Part shown: piece by piece, positions 43,694 to 54,712 of the stretch
Layout: each line of letters starts with the position of its first letter
Position numbering within the stretch: position 1 is the stretch's first letter
Source of the DNA: Azadirachta indica
Lineage: Eukaryota; Streptophyta; Magnoliopsida; Sapindales; Meliaceae
Reading direction: 5' to 3'
Length of the DNA: 64,000 nt
Assembly: GCA_022749755.1 (NCBI GenBank)
Contig: CM040445.1
Coordinates: 16,141,182 to 16,205,181, forward strand
Made by a program: the position numbers and the translations under genes
Notes under the pieces: model-generated
Database searches by the model: none
Seen by the model: the letters and a program-made list of their open reading frames with translations, nothing else
What the model was told of the DNA's origin: nothing

Positions 43694-44167
43694 GTTGACG
43701 TAGAGAAGATATTGGTAATCACCAACTTCATCCTGGAAATTCCCTCAGCTCTTATTGACCAGCTTTCTTCTGTGCATAAACCTCAGTATGCAATCGTGAG
43801 TATGTTATTGTCATTTGTAGCCATGTTTCTGTGCATTGTAGAGCTTGTTTACAAATGTCGAAAGGAAAAACTTACATGGAAATGGAGGAGTCCATTGTCC
43901 TGGTTGTATTATCCGTCTCCAAGTCGCAAGCCTTTTGGAAGCTTCAAGGATATGATAGGTCTTGTATGCGCAACCTTTCAGTGTATTTTTGCAACAATCA
44001 CGTTTGATTTTGTTCGTCGACATGCTGATAGTCCAATTAAAATTAACTTTTGGCCTATCGTCTTTGCTTTTGGTCTATTATGTTCTAAATTTTTAGAGAA
44101 GCCAGAGAGGAGAAGTTTGTCAATTGCAAGTTCTACATCAACAAAGCTGCTTGAGGAAATTGTGTAG
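43694..44167 (+). CDS. TNL-derived copy 4: membrane-module exon, open
   Basis: The 136-base intron ends TTTGTCTACAG at 43693. The exon encodes 157 residues with all family features (VDVEKILVITNFILEIPS, KPQYA, LVYKCRKEKLTWKWRS, WLYYPSPSRKPFGSFKDM, then CSKFLEKPERR and LLEEIV). It stays in frame with the NB-ARC exon, so spliced mRNA could encode about 420 residues, NB-like then three membrane segments. This is the only copy open across both exons. Confidence 0.7.
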   Translation, partial: VDVEKILVITNFILEIPSALIDQLSSVHKPQYAIVSMLLSFVAMFLCIVELVYKCRKEKLTWKWRSPLSWLYYPSPSRKPFGSFKDMIGLVCATFQCIFATITFDFVRRHADSPIKINFWPIVFAFGLLCSKFLEKPERRSLSIASSTSTKLLEEIV

Positions 44168-46049
44168 AGAATTGTGTCTAGCAATATTTTTTCCTTTTTG
44201 TTTTGAATTTGATGTTTATAAAGAACTTAGATTTCATTTTTGTGTTCCTAATTGAATCTCGATGAATACTTACACAACATATATATTTGTGTGATTAAGG
44301 TAGCAGTATGAATTTGTTATGGGTTTAATGCTGCTGACTTAATACTAACCATGCATTATTATGAATTTAGAGAAAACGGGTTCCAGGCTAAATTTGCAAG
44401 TATTGGTTAATTTCATAGTATTTAAAGTTTGTCAATTCCTTTTTTGCCCTTTTGTGTTGGCCCTTTTGTGTTGACTGACCGGGTATTTGCTTCTATATAT
44501 CTAGACTGTCATTGACTTGACAACTCTTGCCGTACTTCTTTGTTCTAATTCTAGCTTCCTTTCAAGGCATTTTCCAAGCACCTGTTTCATGGACTCTAGG
44601 AAAAAAGATCAAATTAAATTAGCATGAAACTTCCCGGAAGATTCAAGCAAGTAGTTTAAGTAAGCAGGCATTTTATATTTTATCAATTGTTTATGGGCCA
44701 TTTCTATTAGCTTAAGTTAAAAAATTGAAATTATTGATTAATGTTTCAGGCAATGTTTTTCATTGAATAAAAGTTCAAAAATTAACGAATTGAGCAAGCA
44801 ATGTTTTGTGTTGAACGAGAAAATTGGGAAGTGGTTGCTAATAATCACAATGTTTCAGGCAAGAAATATACCCACTAAAGTACCTGAAACACAACAATCA
44901 GTTGGAAAGTGGAAACTGCATCAGGTAGTTATTGAAAACAGAGTATATAGCAGGGTTTGCAGGCTAAATTTGCACCTATTGGTTATTTTCATATTGAATT
45001 AATTCTTGTGTTATTGGATCTGCACTGAGAGTTAGTCTTTCTACTCATCTTTTACTGTCCTTTATTAACAAAACTTTTTCTAGTTTGAGGGCAATTCTAA
45101 TTAATGTTCGATACTGATTATGTTGAAGCAATTTTAAATAGTTCAGTTGCTGATTTCCCCAGTGCAAGCTAAATTTTTGCTAAGTTGCATTTGCAAAGTC
45201 CACTGTAAATTTTTGCATTGTAGCCTTATCTATAAGATAATTACAAGTTGATTGACAAAGTTGCCATTGATGAAATCTCCATGGAGATAGAAAGCACTAA
45301 GAAACAGAGTAAAAGTCTATCAAGAGTTTAGACATAAATTTGTTATTGTTGGAGTCCTCAGGAATTCTAACTCCTCCCAATACTTGAATATCCTAATTTG
45401 CCCCTTTTTATGTATTTTATTCAATTATTGAAATTAATTATTTTAACTAATTATTTTTAATAAATTATTATGTCATTTAATTATTTATAAAATTAAATCA
45501 TGCAATATTATTTTAAATTTTAAATACTGATTTATAATTATTATTGTAATATTGATTTGAGCTTCTAAATTCAGTGTAATCTTATTACAACTATGTTTAT
45601 TATTATTATCGTCTATTATTCTTATTATATAAAAAATATAATTCTCATACGTTTTATTCTTGATGTTAATTCACTTATACTTCATACTTATTGTATATAC
45701 AACTAACCATAATTATTTGATAATTGTAATTTTACTTTATAATATAAAAGTTAATTATCAATTAAAGATAACTAATTTTATGGTTAAAGTTAAATTTTAT
45801 TATTATTGTAACATTTGTAATAATTTTACTATTTTTAGTTTTTAATGTCTGAAAATAAATTTTTAAATATATACGTTGATATTTTAATGTTAAAAAAATC
45901 AATAGGCAATTAAAATTTTATTAAAAGTAACAAATTTTCTTGTTTCAAACCAAGAAAAAAAAATGTTACTACTTTTTTTTTAAAACCAATCATGGCGGTA
46001 TCCAACATCGTCCAATGACTTTTATTTTCATTTTCTTTGTTGACGCAGA
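44168..46049. repeat. 3' flank of copy 4, then AT-rich spacer
   Basis: 44168-44750 matches the flanks of copies 3 and 5, including a shortened boundary block at 44621-44680. 44750-45000 matches 49040-49230 (AATAATCACAATGTTTCAG). The frame 44763-45002 covers that shared stretch but is not open in the other copy. 45060-46000 is AT-rich with nothing recognised. Confidence 0.5.
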
Positions 46050-46203
46050 TATGTGACCCACTACGTAAGGAATCTTCCATCAACTTTAGAAAAAATTAAG
46101 AGACTTAATTAACAAGAAATTTGCTGGAGGGCTGAAGGAAGTAGCTAACGCATTCATAAATTCTCGTCATTTGATCTAAATCTCTCTCATCAATTGAATT
46201 GTG
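46050..46203 (+). promoter_or_regulatory. Promoter module of copy 5
   Basis: CCCACTACGTAAGGAATC at 46057-46074, preceded by TTGACGCAG (46040-46048), so TGACG and ACGTAAGG lie close together as in as-1-type elements. The boundary block follows (46111-46175), then ATCTCTCTCATCAATTGAA, the leader sequence shared with copies 3, 4 and 6, 10 bases before the TIR start. Confidence 0.55.
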
Positions 46204-46520
46204 GTGGCTTCTGCTTCTTCTTCTGCTTGTTCATCCACCAATATGATTTCTGAAAACAAGCACAGTGTACGTTTTTCTTACTTTCAGCCAATGTAATGCT
46301 TCAAAAACAAATCAATACTTTCATTGATAACAAATTCATCAGCGGTTCAAAGATTTCGGTTAAAATTTTCTTTGAAGATTAGTTGATTCTTCCAAATGGT
46401 GTCTCGATAACTGATAAAGATCCTGGATTTCGAAGCTTGAAGGACGTTTCAAGGATGGAGGATTGTTTTGAGGGAAGCTGCTGCCATTTAATTTGTCTGG
46501 CTTGATTCATATTTCTTAAG
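46204..46520 (+). pseudogene. TNL-derived copy 5: truncated TIR exon
   Basis: The start codon is GTG where copy 3 has ATG, followed by a Ser/Ala-rich N terminus and NMISENKH. As in copies 3 and 6, sequence skips from the first TIR strand to MLQKQINTFIDNKFISGSK, and most of the C-terminal half is missing. Stops follow. The exon end TTCTTAAG is followed by GCAAGT, a GC rather than GT donor. No functional TIR could be made. Confidence 0.6.
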
Positions 46521-46627
46521 GCAAGTACTTGTTCTTATTTGATGTTAGCAAAACTTAATTTTGTGTAAATGGGAGGCTAATTTTTTTCCAGTTGATTTGA
46601 ATTTATGATTATTTTCATATTTTTTAG

Positions 46628-47732
46628 GCCCGAACCTGCATTTCAGAAAATTGTGGAAGACATTTTAAAGAGTTTTATACTTATATTTTGAAGGGAATGA
46701 ACAATATGCATCATAACAAAGAATTAGTTGGAGTAGAATCATATATTGAAGAGATTAAGCCATTATTAAGTGATGAATCTCAAGAAGGTGTTTACACTTT
46801 AGGCATTTGGGGCATGGGTGGTATTGGCAAAACAACACTTGCTATGGCTATTTTTGACAAAATGTCTAGTACTTTTGATGCTTCCTGCTTTATTCCAAAT
46901 GTCAGAGAAAAAGCAGAAACATTTGGCTTAGGATACTTGCAACGAGAACTTTTTTTCACATTATTAAAGGGTGAAAGTTTGAATCCTAGGATTTCTAGTT
47001 TCGACCTCAATCTGGAAAGTCAAAGGCTACAACACAAGAAGGTTTTAATTTTTTTTCGATGATGTGACTAGTTTCGAACAAATAGAATTTTTAACAGGAA
47101 GTCTTAATGGGTTCATGCCAGGGAGTTTAATCATATTGACATCAAGAGATATGCAACTTCTTAGAAGTATTGGAATGCACATAATATACGAGATGAAGGG
47201 ACTATCGTACGGTGATGCTCTTCAGCTTCTTAGTCAAAATGCCTTTGGACAAAACCATCCTAATGTAGGTTATGAGGAATTATCGAAAAAGGTAATAGAA
47301 TATGCTGGAGGTGTTCCATTAGTTCTAAAAGTTTTGGGGAGCTTTCTTTTTGGAAGGAGTAAAGAAGAATGGGAGGTTATAATAGGAGGACTAAAGCAAG
47401 GTCCTCCCACTGATATCCAACAGCTGCTAAAAGTAAGTTACGACAGTTTGGATGATGAAGCACAGGATATTTTCTTAGATATTGCATATTTTTTGAACGA
47501 TGAGAATAGGGATCATGTAATAAAATTCTTGGAAGCCAAAGGTTACAACGCAAACATAGGTTTAAGTGTTCTTGTAGACAAAGCTCTCATAACTGAATCT
47601 GACAACAAAATAATAATGCATGATTTGGTGCGAGAAATGGGCAGGAAAATTGTTCGGCAGGAATCTATCAATAATCCCAGGAGACGTAGTCGGCTGTTGC
47701 GTCATGAAGATGTTGAAAGAGTTTCGGAAAAA
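46628..47732 (+). pseudogene. TNL-derived copy 5: nearly complete NB-ARC exon, frameshifted
   Basis: Motifs in order: PEPAFQKIVEDIL; ELVGVESYIEEIK; P-loop GMGGIGKTTLAMA (about 46811-46850); FDASCFIPNV (RNBS-A side); kinase-2 region (47040-47065); RNBS-B SLIILTSRDMQLL; GLPL AGGVPLVLKVLGSFLFG; YDSLDDEAQDIFLDIAYFL; MHD IIMHDLVREMGRKIV (about 47612-47650). Two lesions: a one-base loss after the first 14 codons (about 46670), and one extra base after a T run in kinase-2 (about 47057), which splits the frames 46688-47062 and 47064-47732. Phase-0 donor at 47732/47733. The best-preserved copy here. If the T-run shift is a sequencing error, most of the NB-ARC would be open. Confidence 0.8.
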
Positions 47733-47863
47733 GTAAGAAAAAAATATTTAAATTTTGTTATGAGATTACATAATCATTTATTCCTAAAAGAAAATTCTAT
47801 AATACCCGACATACCATGCTATACGCAAATAATCTAGTAACTTATTTTCCCTTTTGTGTATAG

Positions 47864-48328
47864 GATGATGCAGAGAAGATCTTTGTAATCACCAACTTCA
47901 TCCTGGAAATCCCCTCAGCTGTTTTTGATCAGCTTTCTTCTGTGCATAAACCTCAGTATGCAGTTGTGAGTATGTCATTATCATTTGTAGCCATGATTTT
48001 GTGCATTATAGAGCTCATCTACAAATGTCGAAAGGAAAAACTTACATGGAAATGGACGAGTACATTGCCCTGGTTGTATTATCCATCACCAAGTCACCAG
48101 CCATTTGGAAGCTTCAAGGATATAATAGGACTTGTATGTGCAACCTGTCAGTGTATTTTTGCGACAATCACTTTTGATTTTGTTCGTCGACATGCTAATA
48201 GTCCAATTAAAATTAACTTTTGGCCTATTGTCTTTGCTTTCGGTTTATTATGCTCTAAGTTTTTAGAGAAGCCAGAGAGGAGGAGAAGTCTGTCAATTGC
48301 AAGTTCAACCTTAAGAAACCGCCTTTAG
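47864..48328 (+). CDS. TNL-derived copy 5: membrane-module exon, open, tail shortened
   Basis: The 131-base intron ends TTTGTGTATAG. The exon starts DDAEKIFVITNFILEIPS and carries the same three hydrophobic segments and the LIYKCRKEKLTWKW...WLYYPSPSHQPFGSFKDIIG loop. It stops at a TAG (48326-48328) where relatives have GAG, so the last four residues (EEIV in relatives) are lost. 154 residues. Confidence 0.7.
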   Translation, partial: DDAEKIFVITNFILEIPSAVFDQLSSVHKPQYAVVSMSLSFVAMILCIIELIYKCRKEKLTWKWTSTLPWLYYPSPSHQPFGSFKDIIGLVCATCQCIFATITFDFVRRHANSPIKINFWPIVFAFGLLCSKFLEKPERRRSLSIASSTLRNRL

Positions 48329-49558
48329 GAATTGTGCAAAGAACTTAATCTACCTACATTTTTCCTTTTACTTTGTATTTGATATGTATATATAATGAAT
48401 TTAGACTACTTTTTTTTATAATTATTCAAAGATGTTCCTAATGGAATGTTCATGAATACTTGCGCAGCATATATATTTTTGTGTGATTAAGGTAGCAATA
48501 TGACCTTGTTATGGGTTATGATACCTAATCTAATACTAACCATGCATTATTATGCATTTAAAGAAAATGGGGTTGTAGGCTAAATTCCAAGAAATAAAGC
48601 AATATCAACTCTGGCTATATTTCTTGGCTCTAATTCCAGTTACCTTTCAAGGCATCTTCAATCAAAATTTTTTCATGGACTACAGAAAAACACAAAAAAA
48701 ATAGAGATCAAATTAGCGTGAAACTTTCTGGAAGGTTCAAACAAGTAGCTTGCTGAAGCATTTACATGCTAGTACGCAGTCACAGTTCAATTTTTGTAGT
48801 TCGAAAACTCTATCAATCAAATTCACAACGCATGCAAGCAGTATAGTTTATGCACTATTTATGGGCTATTTCTATTAGGTAAAGTTTTCCTGACCAATGT
48901 TTCCTCAAGCAGTAGAAAACTTTTGATAACATCTATTCTGAAATTTGCACTGCTAGTTATTTGGGAATCTGTTTGTTTTCATTAAGATTGAAGGACTGTG
49001 CCTAGAGGAGAAGTCGTAATCTTTGAAGAAAGAGAATTAGGCAGAGCAAGCAATGTTTTCTGTTGATTGAGAAGATCGGAAAGTGGTCGCTAATAATCAC
49101 AATGTTTCAGAAAAGAAATATACCTTTTAAAGTTCTTGAATTACAACAATTAGTGGAAACTTCATCAGTTGAAACCAAAGCAGAAGCAGGTAGTTATTGG
49201 AAACAGAGTATAAAGCATATGGGACAGAGCAAGCAATTAATATTGAACAGAGTAATGAACAACTCATTCCTGGTTAATATCTTTATGAAGTAAGCAAAGG
49301 TATAAACTTTGCCTGGGTATGTATTCTTTTGGATATGATAGGTTATGATTGAGATTTCTGAGTGAAATATGATGCATAATTTTTCAATTAATTTAAAATG
49401 GCGTGGAAGCATTAAGCGTGCTCAAAATCAACTAAACTAAGTCCAAGAGATGGACAAGCCTTCAATGAATATAACATAATTTATACGCTGCAGACTATTT
49501 AATCATACAATATTAGAGGCTCCTTTATAATAAAAGATATATGGGATTCAAATTGTTT
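48329..49558. repeat. 3' flank of copy 5
   Basis: Shares with copies 3 and 4 the AACCATGCATTATTATG stretch (about 48537-48553), the boundary block (48715-48800), the small hydrophobic exon remnant (48953-49010) and AATAATCACAATGTTTCAG (49091-49109). From about 49300 to the Tat element nothing is recognised. Confidence 0.5.
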
Positions 49559-50004
49559 TGTTGATACCGAAAAATAGCAATTGTTAATACCACTGTGAAA
49601 ATCATTAATTTCTTCTTTTATTCGTCAAATATCATATCCCTTTTTATACAGGACACGCACACACATATATATACACACACAACTTTTCTTATTCTAAAAG
49701 TACTAAGAATCTGATAATCTTGGCATGTATCTTACTAGATATTGACTTGTCTTAAGTTGAACTTTGCAAATTTGATTTTCCTTGTTGCATTGAATTATTT
49801 TTGCTCAAATTTCCTCGTGACGCGTTCAAGCAAAATTTCTTCTGAGCTGATTTGACCGCAACTAAAGACACTACTAAGCAAACATTAAATCTATCTCCCT
49901 TTGGGGTTGAGCTCGTCTTCTTTAAGACCTTAATGGGCTGAATTTATCTTGATCATCCTTGTGGATTGGGCTATAAGCCTTTGACAAGCCCATCTTCCTA
50001 AACA
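49559..50004 (-). repeat. Tat element, left (3') LTR
   Basis: 446 bases, TGTTGATACCGAAAAATAGC to CTTCCTAAACA on the plus strand. Aligns end to end with 58636-59084 with scattered differences, perhaps 12-15 percent by eye, so insertion is old. Contains a CA/TA-rich microsatellite (ACACACAC near 49650). Confidence 0.85.
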
Positions 50005-50132
50005 TAAAGCCCCCCAGTTTCTAATGAAAGGATTTTCATTAGAAACTCTATTTTTTCGTGCGTTCAAACTCCGCTCGAGTAGTGTTTGCTCAATTGAGAC
50101 ACCTGAACATAATTTTAGATTCATCTGACTAG

Positions 50133-52080
50133 ATGGTTTTCATCGAGCAATTGACCTTGTGGCGAGCACTAACAAGAGCCTATCCTTTGACCAAACACAA
50201 AGCGACGTTACAACTTTTGAAATTCAAAAGAAGTGCCAATAATGCTAAATGTGCCTGTGTTTCACCTCAATTTTCATGTTGGCAATTAACGTGCATAAAT
50301 GCTCCTAACTGTTACCTCTCACTAACTCCTTATCCAGCCAACACACGTTCTAGCGTGATTGGTTCATTACATTTCCAGAAGGATCGCGTTCTGTAAGAGG
50401 CTTCGTGACAGCATTTGAGCCGTTCTTTTCATTCACAACATGAAACAAGAGAGGTATAAATTTCACCCTTCTCTCCCAGTTACCACTTTACTCTTCTCAC
50501 GTTTTCTACTAAACCCAAAAACTTCCTTTGTTCCTTACACTTCTCTATTGCGGATCTTCATACTTGCTCATGGGCAAAACCTTATCTTGCCTTCACCTCC
50601 GCCTCTCATTTCGCTGGCAAGTCTCTTTACTCCTGTAAGTTTCTCATTCTATTGAACTCATTTTACTACATTTCTGTGTTATTCCGTCGTTTATTTCATG
50701 AAATGCTACGTTCTTTCAATTAAACTATGCAAACAGATTCTATTATAGACTTATTTTCGATGTTTTAGGGCGGTAGAAATGATTTCAAAGATCAAATGAT
50801 TTGTAGGAATTACCTTAGCATCTGACCAATTATACCCTTATTTGAACAGAAATTTAGCTAGGTCGGAGGTGTGATTTAGGAACTATAAATCTGAACAGAC
50901 TTTAAAAAAACTAGTACTAAGTCATGATTTGTCTAGTGGTAGACCCTAGTCTAATCAGAGCACACTGTTGTTTGCTTAGGTTAACCATAGTAAGACTTGA
51001 GAAATTGGACATAAAGGACATCTTCAATAGTTCAAGGAGTGAATTTGACACCTCTTCAACGAGTTTGTTTGAGACAAACTATGAGGCTTGGAGCCGACTT
51101 TTTCGTAGGGTTAAGGCCATACTCGTTAGGGAACAAGGACTCAATCCCTTAAAGAAAGCCGAGATCCTCTTAACTATATTTAAACTTAGGTTAGATACCT
51201 TTGAATTCTTTTACCATGAACCTGAGGTGATTGTGTTATTTGATAGTTCTTCTAACCACATGCAAGGAGACATGAACCCTGAACAGACCAAAGCAAGAGA
51301 TCAAGAAGTTCTGCAAAACCCTGTAAATAAGACTATCTCTTAATTGGAACCACCCATGCTTACTTTTCTAGCCCTTGAACGTATATCAGAGGCAACCCTG
51401 GTTTTAAGCAGACAGGTGAGCAAGAACTTAGATTAAGAGAGTGATGAATCCAGTGATGACCATGCAAAGTCAGACTCGCAAAGGAACATTTGTATTAGCC
51501 AGTCTCCCTTAACTCAATATCCTCCCCCTGATCTGACTAGGGAAAATAGCCCTTTGAGGCTGACAAATTCCCCTCCAGTATCATTGAGGCCGACCTGACT
51601 TTAAAGAGGGACATGGTGGAGAAAAAGTTAAAGGAGTTAAGAAGCAGGAGGAAAGCCTAGAGGAAATGCTAACTAGGGAGAGGAAGAAATAGGTAAGGGA
51701 ACGCAGCATCCTAGAAGACAAGGTTGCTGATCTGAAGGCTTAAGTGTCATCACTTGGGTCTCGCGTTGCCGACCTCAGCTACGCCAACCAAGATCTAGAA
51801 GATAAGCTTAGCTAGACTAAGGCTGAGATGGAGGAACAATGCGATGCCTCTGCCAAGGAAGCTTTGGATTTGGCTTATCGCATCTTCTAGAAGAAATATG
51901 AAGAAATTGATCTTTGTTGGTTGTTCGATGATCTTTATATTCTTCGGCCTTTCTCTTCAGACGTTATGGGCTCCGAGGAGGTTCCTGCTGAAGAGTCAAA
52001 TCGGAGTCCTGTTCAGTTGGTCACGCCCTCTTCGACTTCGACCTTTGAAACTGTATCCTCTCCGAATGGTGCCCCGTGAT
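50133..52080 (+). pseudogene. Antisense gene inside the Tat element (coiled-coil protein), decayed
   Basis: On the strand opposite gag-pol, a TATA box GAGGTATAAATTTCACC (50451-50467) is followed by an ATG at 50569, a CTCCTGTAAGTTT donor-like site (50630-50642) and a longer frame at 50924-51343 (139 residues, hydrophilic). Coiled-coil sequence is then readable at about 51700-52080, with EDKVADLKA, SLGSRVADLSYANQDLEDK and TKAEMEEQCDASAKEALD, ending EEIDLCWLFDDLYILRPF and an acidic Ser/Thr-rich tail before TGA near 52079. Three internal stops there replace likely Gln codons. Known Tat elements carry antisense ORFs in this place; the function of their products is unknown. Confidence 0.6.
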
Positions 52081-52535
52081 TTATGTAATTTTTTAAAAAA
52101 AAACTGTATAAGATGTATATAATTGCATTGTTAATAAAGGGATATTTTTACTTTCTTTTCTTTTTTTTAACTTGTCAGCATAGTTTAGAAATAATATTAA
52201 CAATTGATTCACTTAAGTCAATCACTCTACATTTTGTACTGAGGTCAAGTTAATTAATAAAAATGTTAATGTTAATACTGAAATTGATGTAATGCTATTG
52301 CTGTCCGATCTGAACTGAAGTCAAATGTTTTTTCAAGAGAGTAAAGTTCTGAATTTAAACTTTGTCTTTTTTATTGTTTGACTTGAACCGAGGTCAAACT
52401 TTGTTACAACAATTTTTAGACAAAATCAAAATTTAACAATTTTCAATCGTTGCACCGATCTAAATTGAGGTCAGATTTTCTTTGTGACATTCTGAGATCA
52501 CATGCTTAAATGATCGTATTTAAACTGTGATCGCC

Positions 52536-54665
52536 TCAAGGGTAATACTTCTTTAGTATCTCTTTATTCCAAGGCCTTTTTACCTTTCTTCTCTCTGGGT
52601 GTTGTAACTTGTAGACCCCTAATTTAATGATCCTAATCACCTTGTATGGATCTTCTCAATTAGCCCCTAAGACCCCTTCTCCGAGCATCGTAATGTTTTG
52701 AGTGACTCATCATAGCACCAAATCTCCTTCTAGGAAGGCTTTTACACAAACCCTCTCATTGTAGTATTTTGCTACCCTTTATTAATAGGCTGTTATCTTG
52801 ATGATTGCCTGGTCCCGTTTTTCTTCTAATAAATTTAAATTCAACTCCATGGCCTTATTATTTCTCAGCTCATCAAAGTATTTTATTTGGAATGAGCGCG
52901 TTCTTATATCCACTAGTATCACTAATTCGCAACCAAATGCAAATAGGTTGGGCATTTCACTAATTACTGTTTTCATCGTTGTACGATAGGCTCAAAGGAC
53001 CTGGGGCAATTTTCCACCCATCTTCCTTTTTTATCGTTGAGCCGTTTCTTTAACGTTTTCATAACAATCTTGTTCACCGCCTCTACTTGCCCGTTTGCTT
53101 TAGAATAGACATGGGACACAAATCTATGGTCGATACTCAGATCAATATAAAATTTCTGAATCTCGTGTTGTGAAAATGTTTTCCCTTACAACTATTAGCA
53201 TATGTAGGATCTCGAATCGATAGATAATGTTCCTCTCTACAAAAGCAGTGGTCTTTTTCTCCGTTATTGTGGCCAGCAGCTCTGCTTCTACCTACTTCGT
53301 GAAATAATCGACTACGATTATCGCATATTTCATTTGAGCACCTCCTATAAGCAACGGGCTGATCAGGTCGAGTCCTTACTAAGTAAAAGGCCACGGGTTG
53401 AGCAGGGGAAGGAGCTACTTGGATGGTTGTCTCAAAATGTCTGTATGTAACGGATAGCTTGGATAAGATTAGGCCATTCTTATTATGTCGCAGTACAGCA
53501 TCGGTCAATAGTACCCTTAGCGTAAAACTCAGTATGCTAATGACTTACCACCACCATAATCACCACAACTGCCCATGTAGGCTTCTTTGAGCACTTAATC
53601 AGCTTCTTTTTGATTAACACACCGCAGATATGGCAGCTTAAATCTTCATTTATATTGCAATTCGTCAATTACTAAATAATGTGAGGATCTACTTCTAACC
53701 TTTTTGACTTCTTCCCTGTTATTGGATAACTTTCTTTCAAGAATATAATCTCGGATTAGGCTCATCCAGAAGCCTGGCCTACTATACTAATCTAATTCCA
53801 GTTTACCCTTACCTTTCCATACTTTTTCGATGCATTATGTCTATGGGTGTCGCTATAAGGAACTTTCTCTATAGTGTCAAGACTAGTTTGGCCAGCACAT
53901 TTGCTTTAGCATTCTCGGTTCGAGAAACTTCAATTATCATAACCCCCTTGAAGCGCTTTAGTAACTCTATTACCCTACTTCGGTACACGTTTACACTTCC
54001 CCCTTTCACTTTAAATTTTCTCAAAACCTGATTCAATACCAACTGCAAATCTCTTTTTATCTCAAGTCGTTCTACCCTAACTGACGAGGTCAGGCTAAGT
54101 CCGGCTAATAGAGTCTCATATTCTACTTTGTTATTGGTCACCTTGAAGTTAAAGTGTAAGGCGTATGCTAGTTCCTTATTTCCTGATCCAATTAAGACTA
54201 TACTAGCTCCCCCGCCTTGGGCATTTAACACCCCATCTACGTACAGGCACTACAATTCTGAGCCATCTTGCGCTTTTCTCATGCCCAACTCGATGTTGCT
54301 TTTTGATGACGAAGTACTTTCAATTTCTACTTCTACCAAGTAGCTTTGAACGAGATGTCCGACCGATCTTACATTTTTAAGGTCCTTGGTTGTCCCCTAC
54401 TTTGCATATAATCATTCCTTTTGAAACTGACCTTTTCACGATGAAATCTGCTAACGCTTAAGCTTTGATAGTCTTCCGAGCTTAGTAGTAGATGTTGAAT
54501 TCAATGAGTTTAACCAATTACCTGACCAATCTCCCCAAGAGGTCCAGCTTGTATAATATTTGTTATAATAGTTGATCAATAAAGACCACTACTAAGTGCA
54601 TTTGAAAATATGATTGGAGCTTCCGCTTAGTCACTATTAATGTTAAGGCCAGTTTTTTCGTCGAA

Positions 54666-54712
<47 letters not shown>

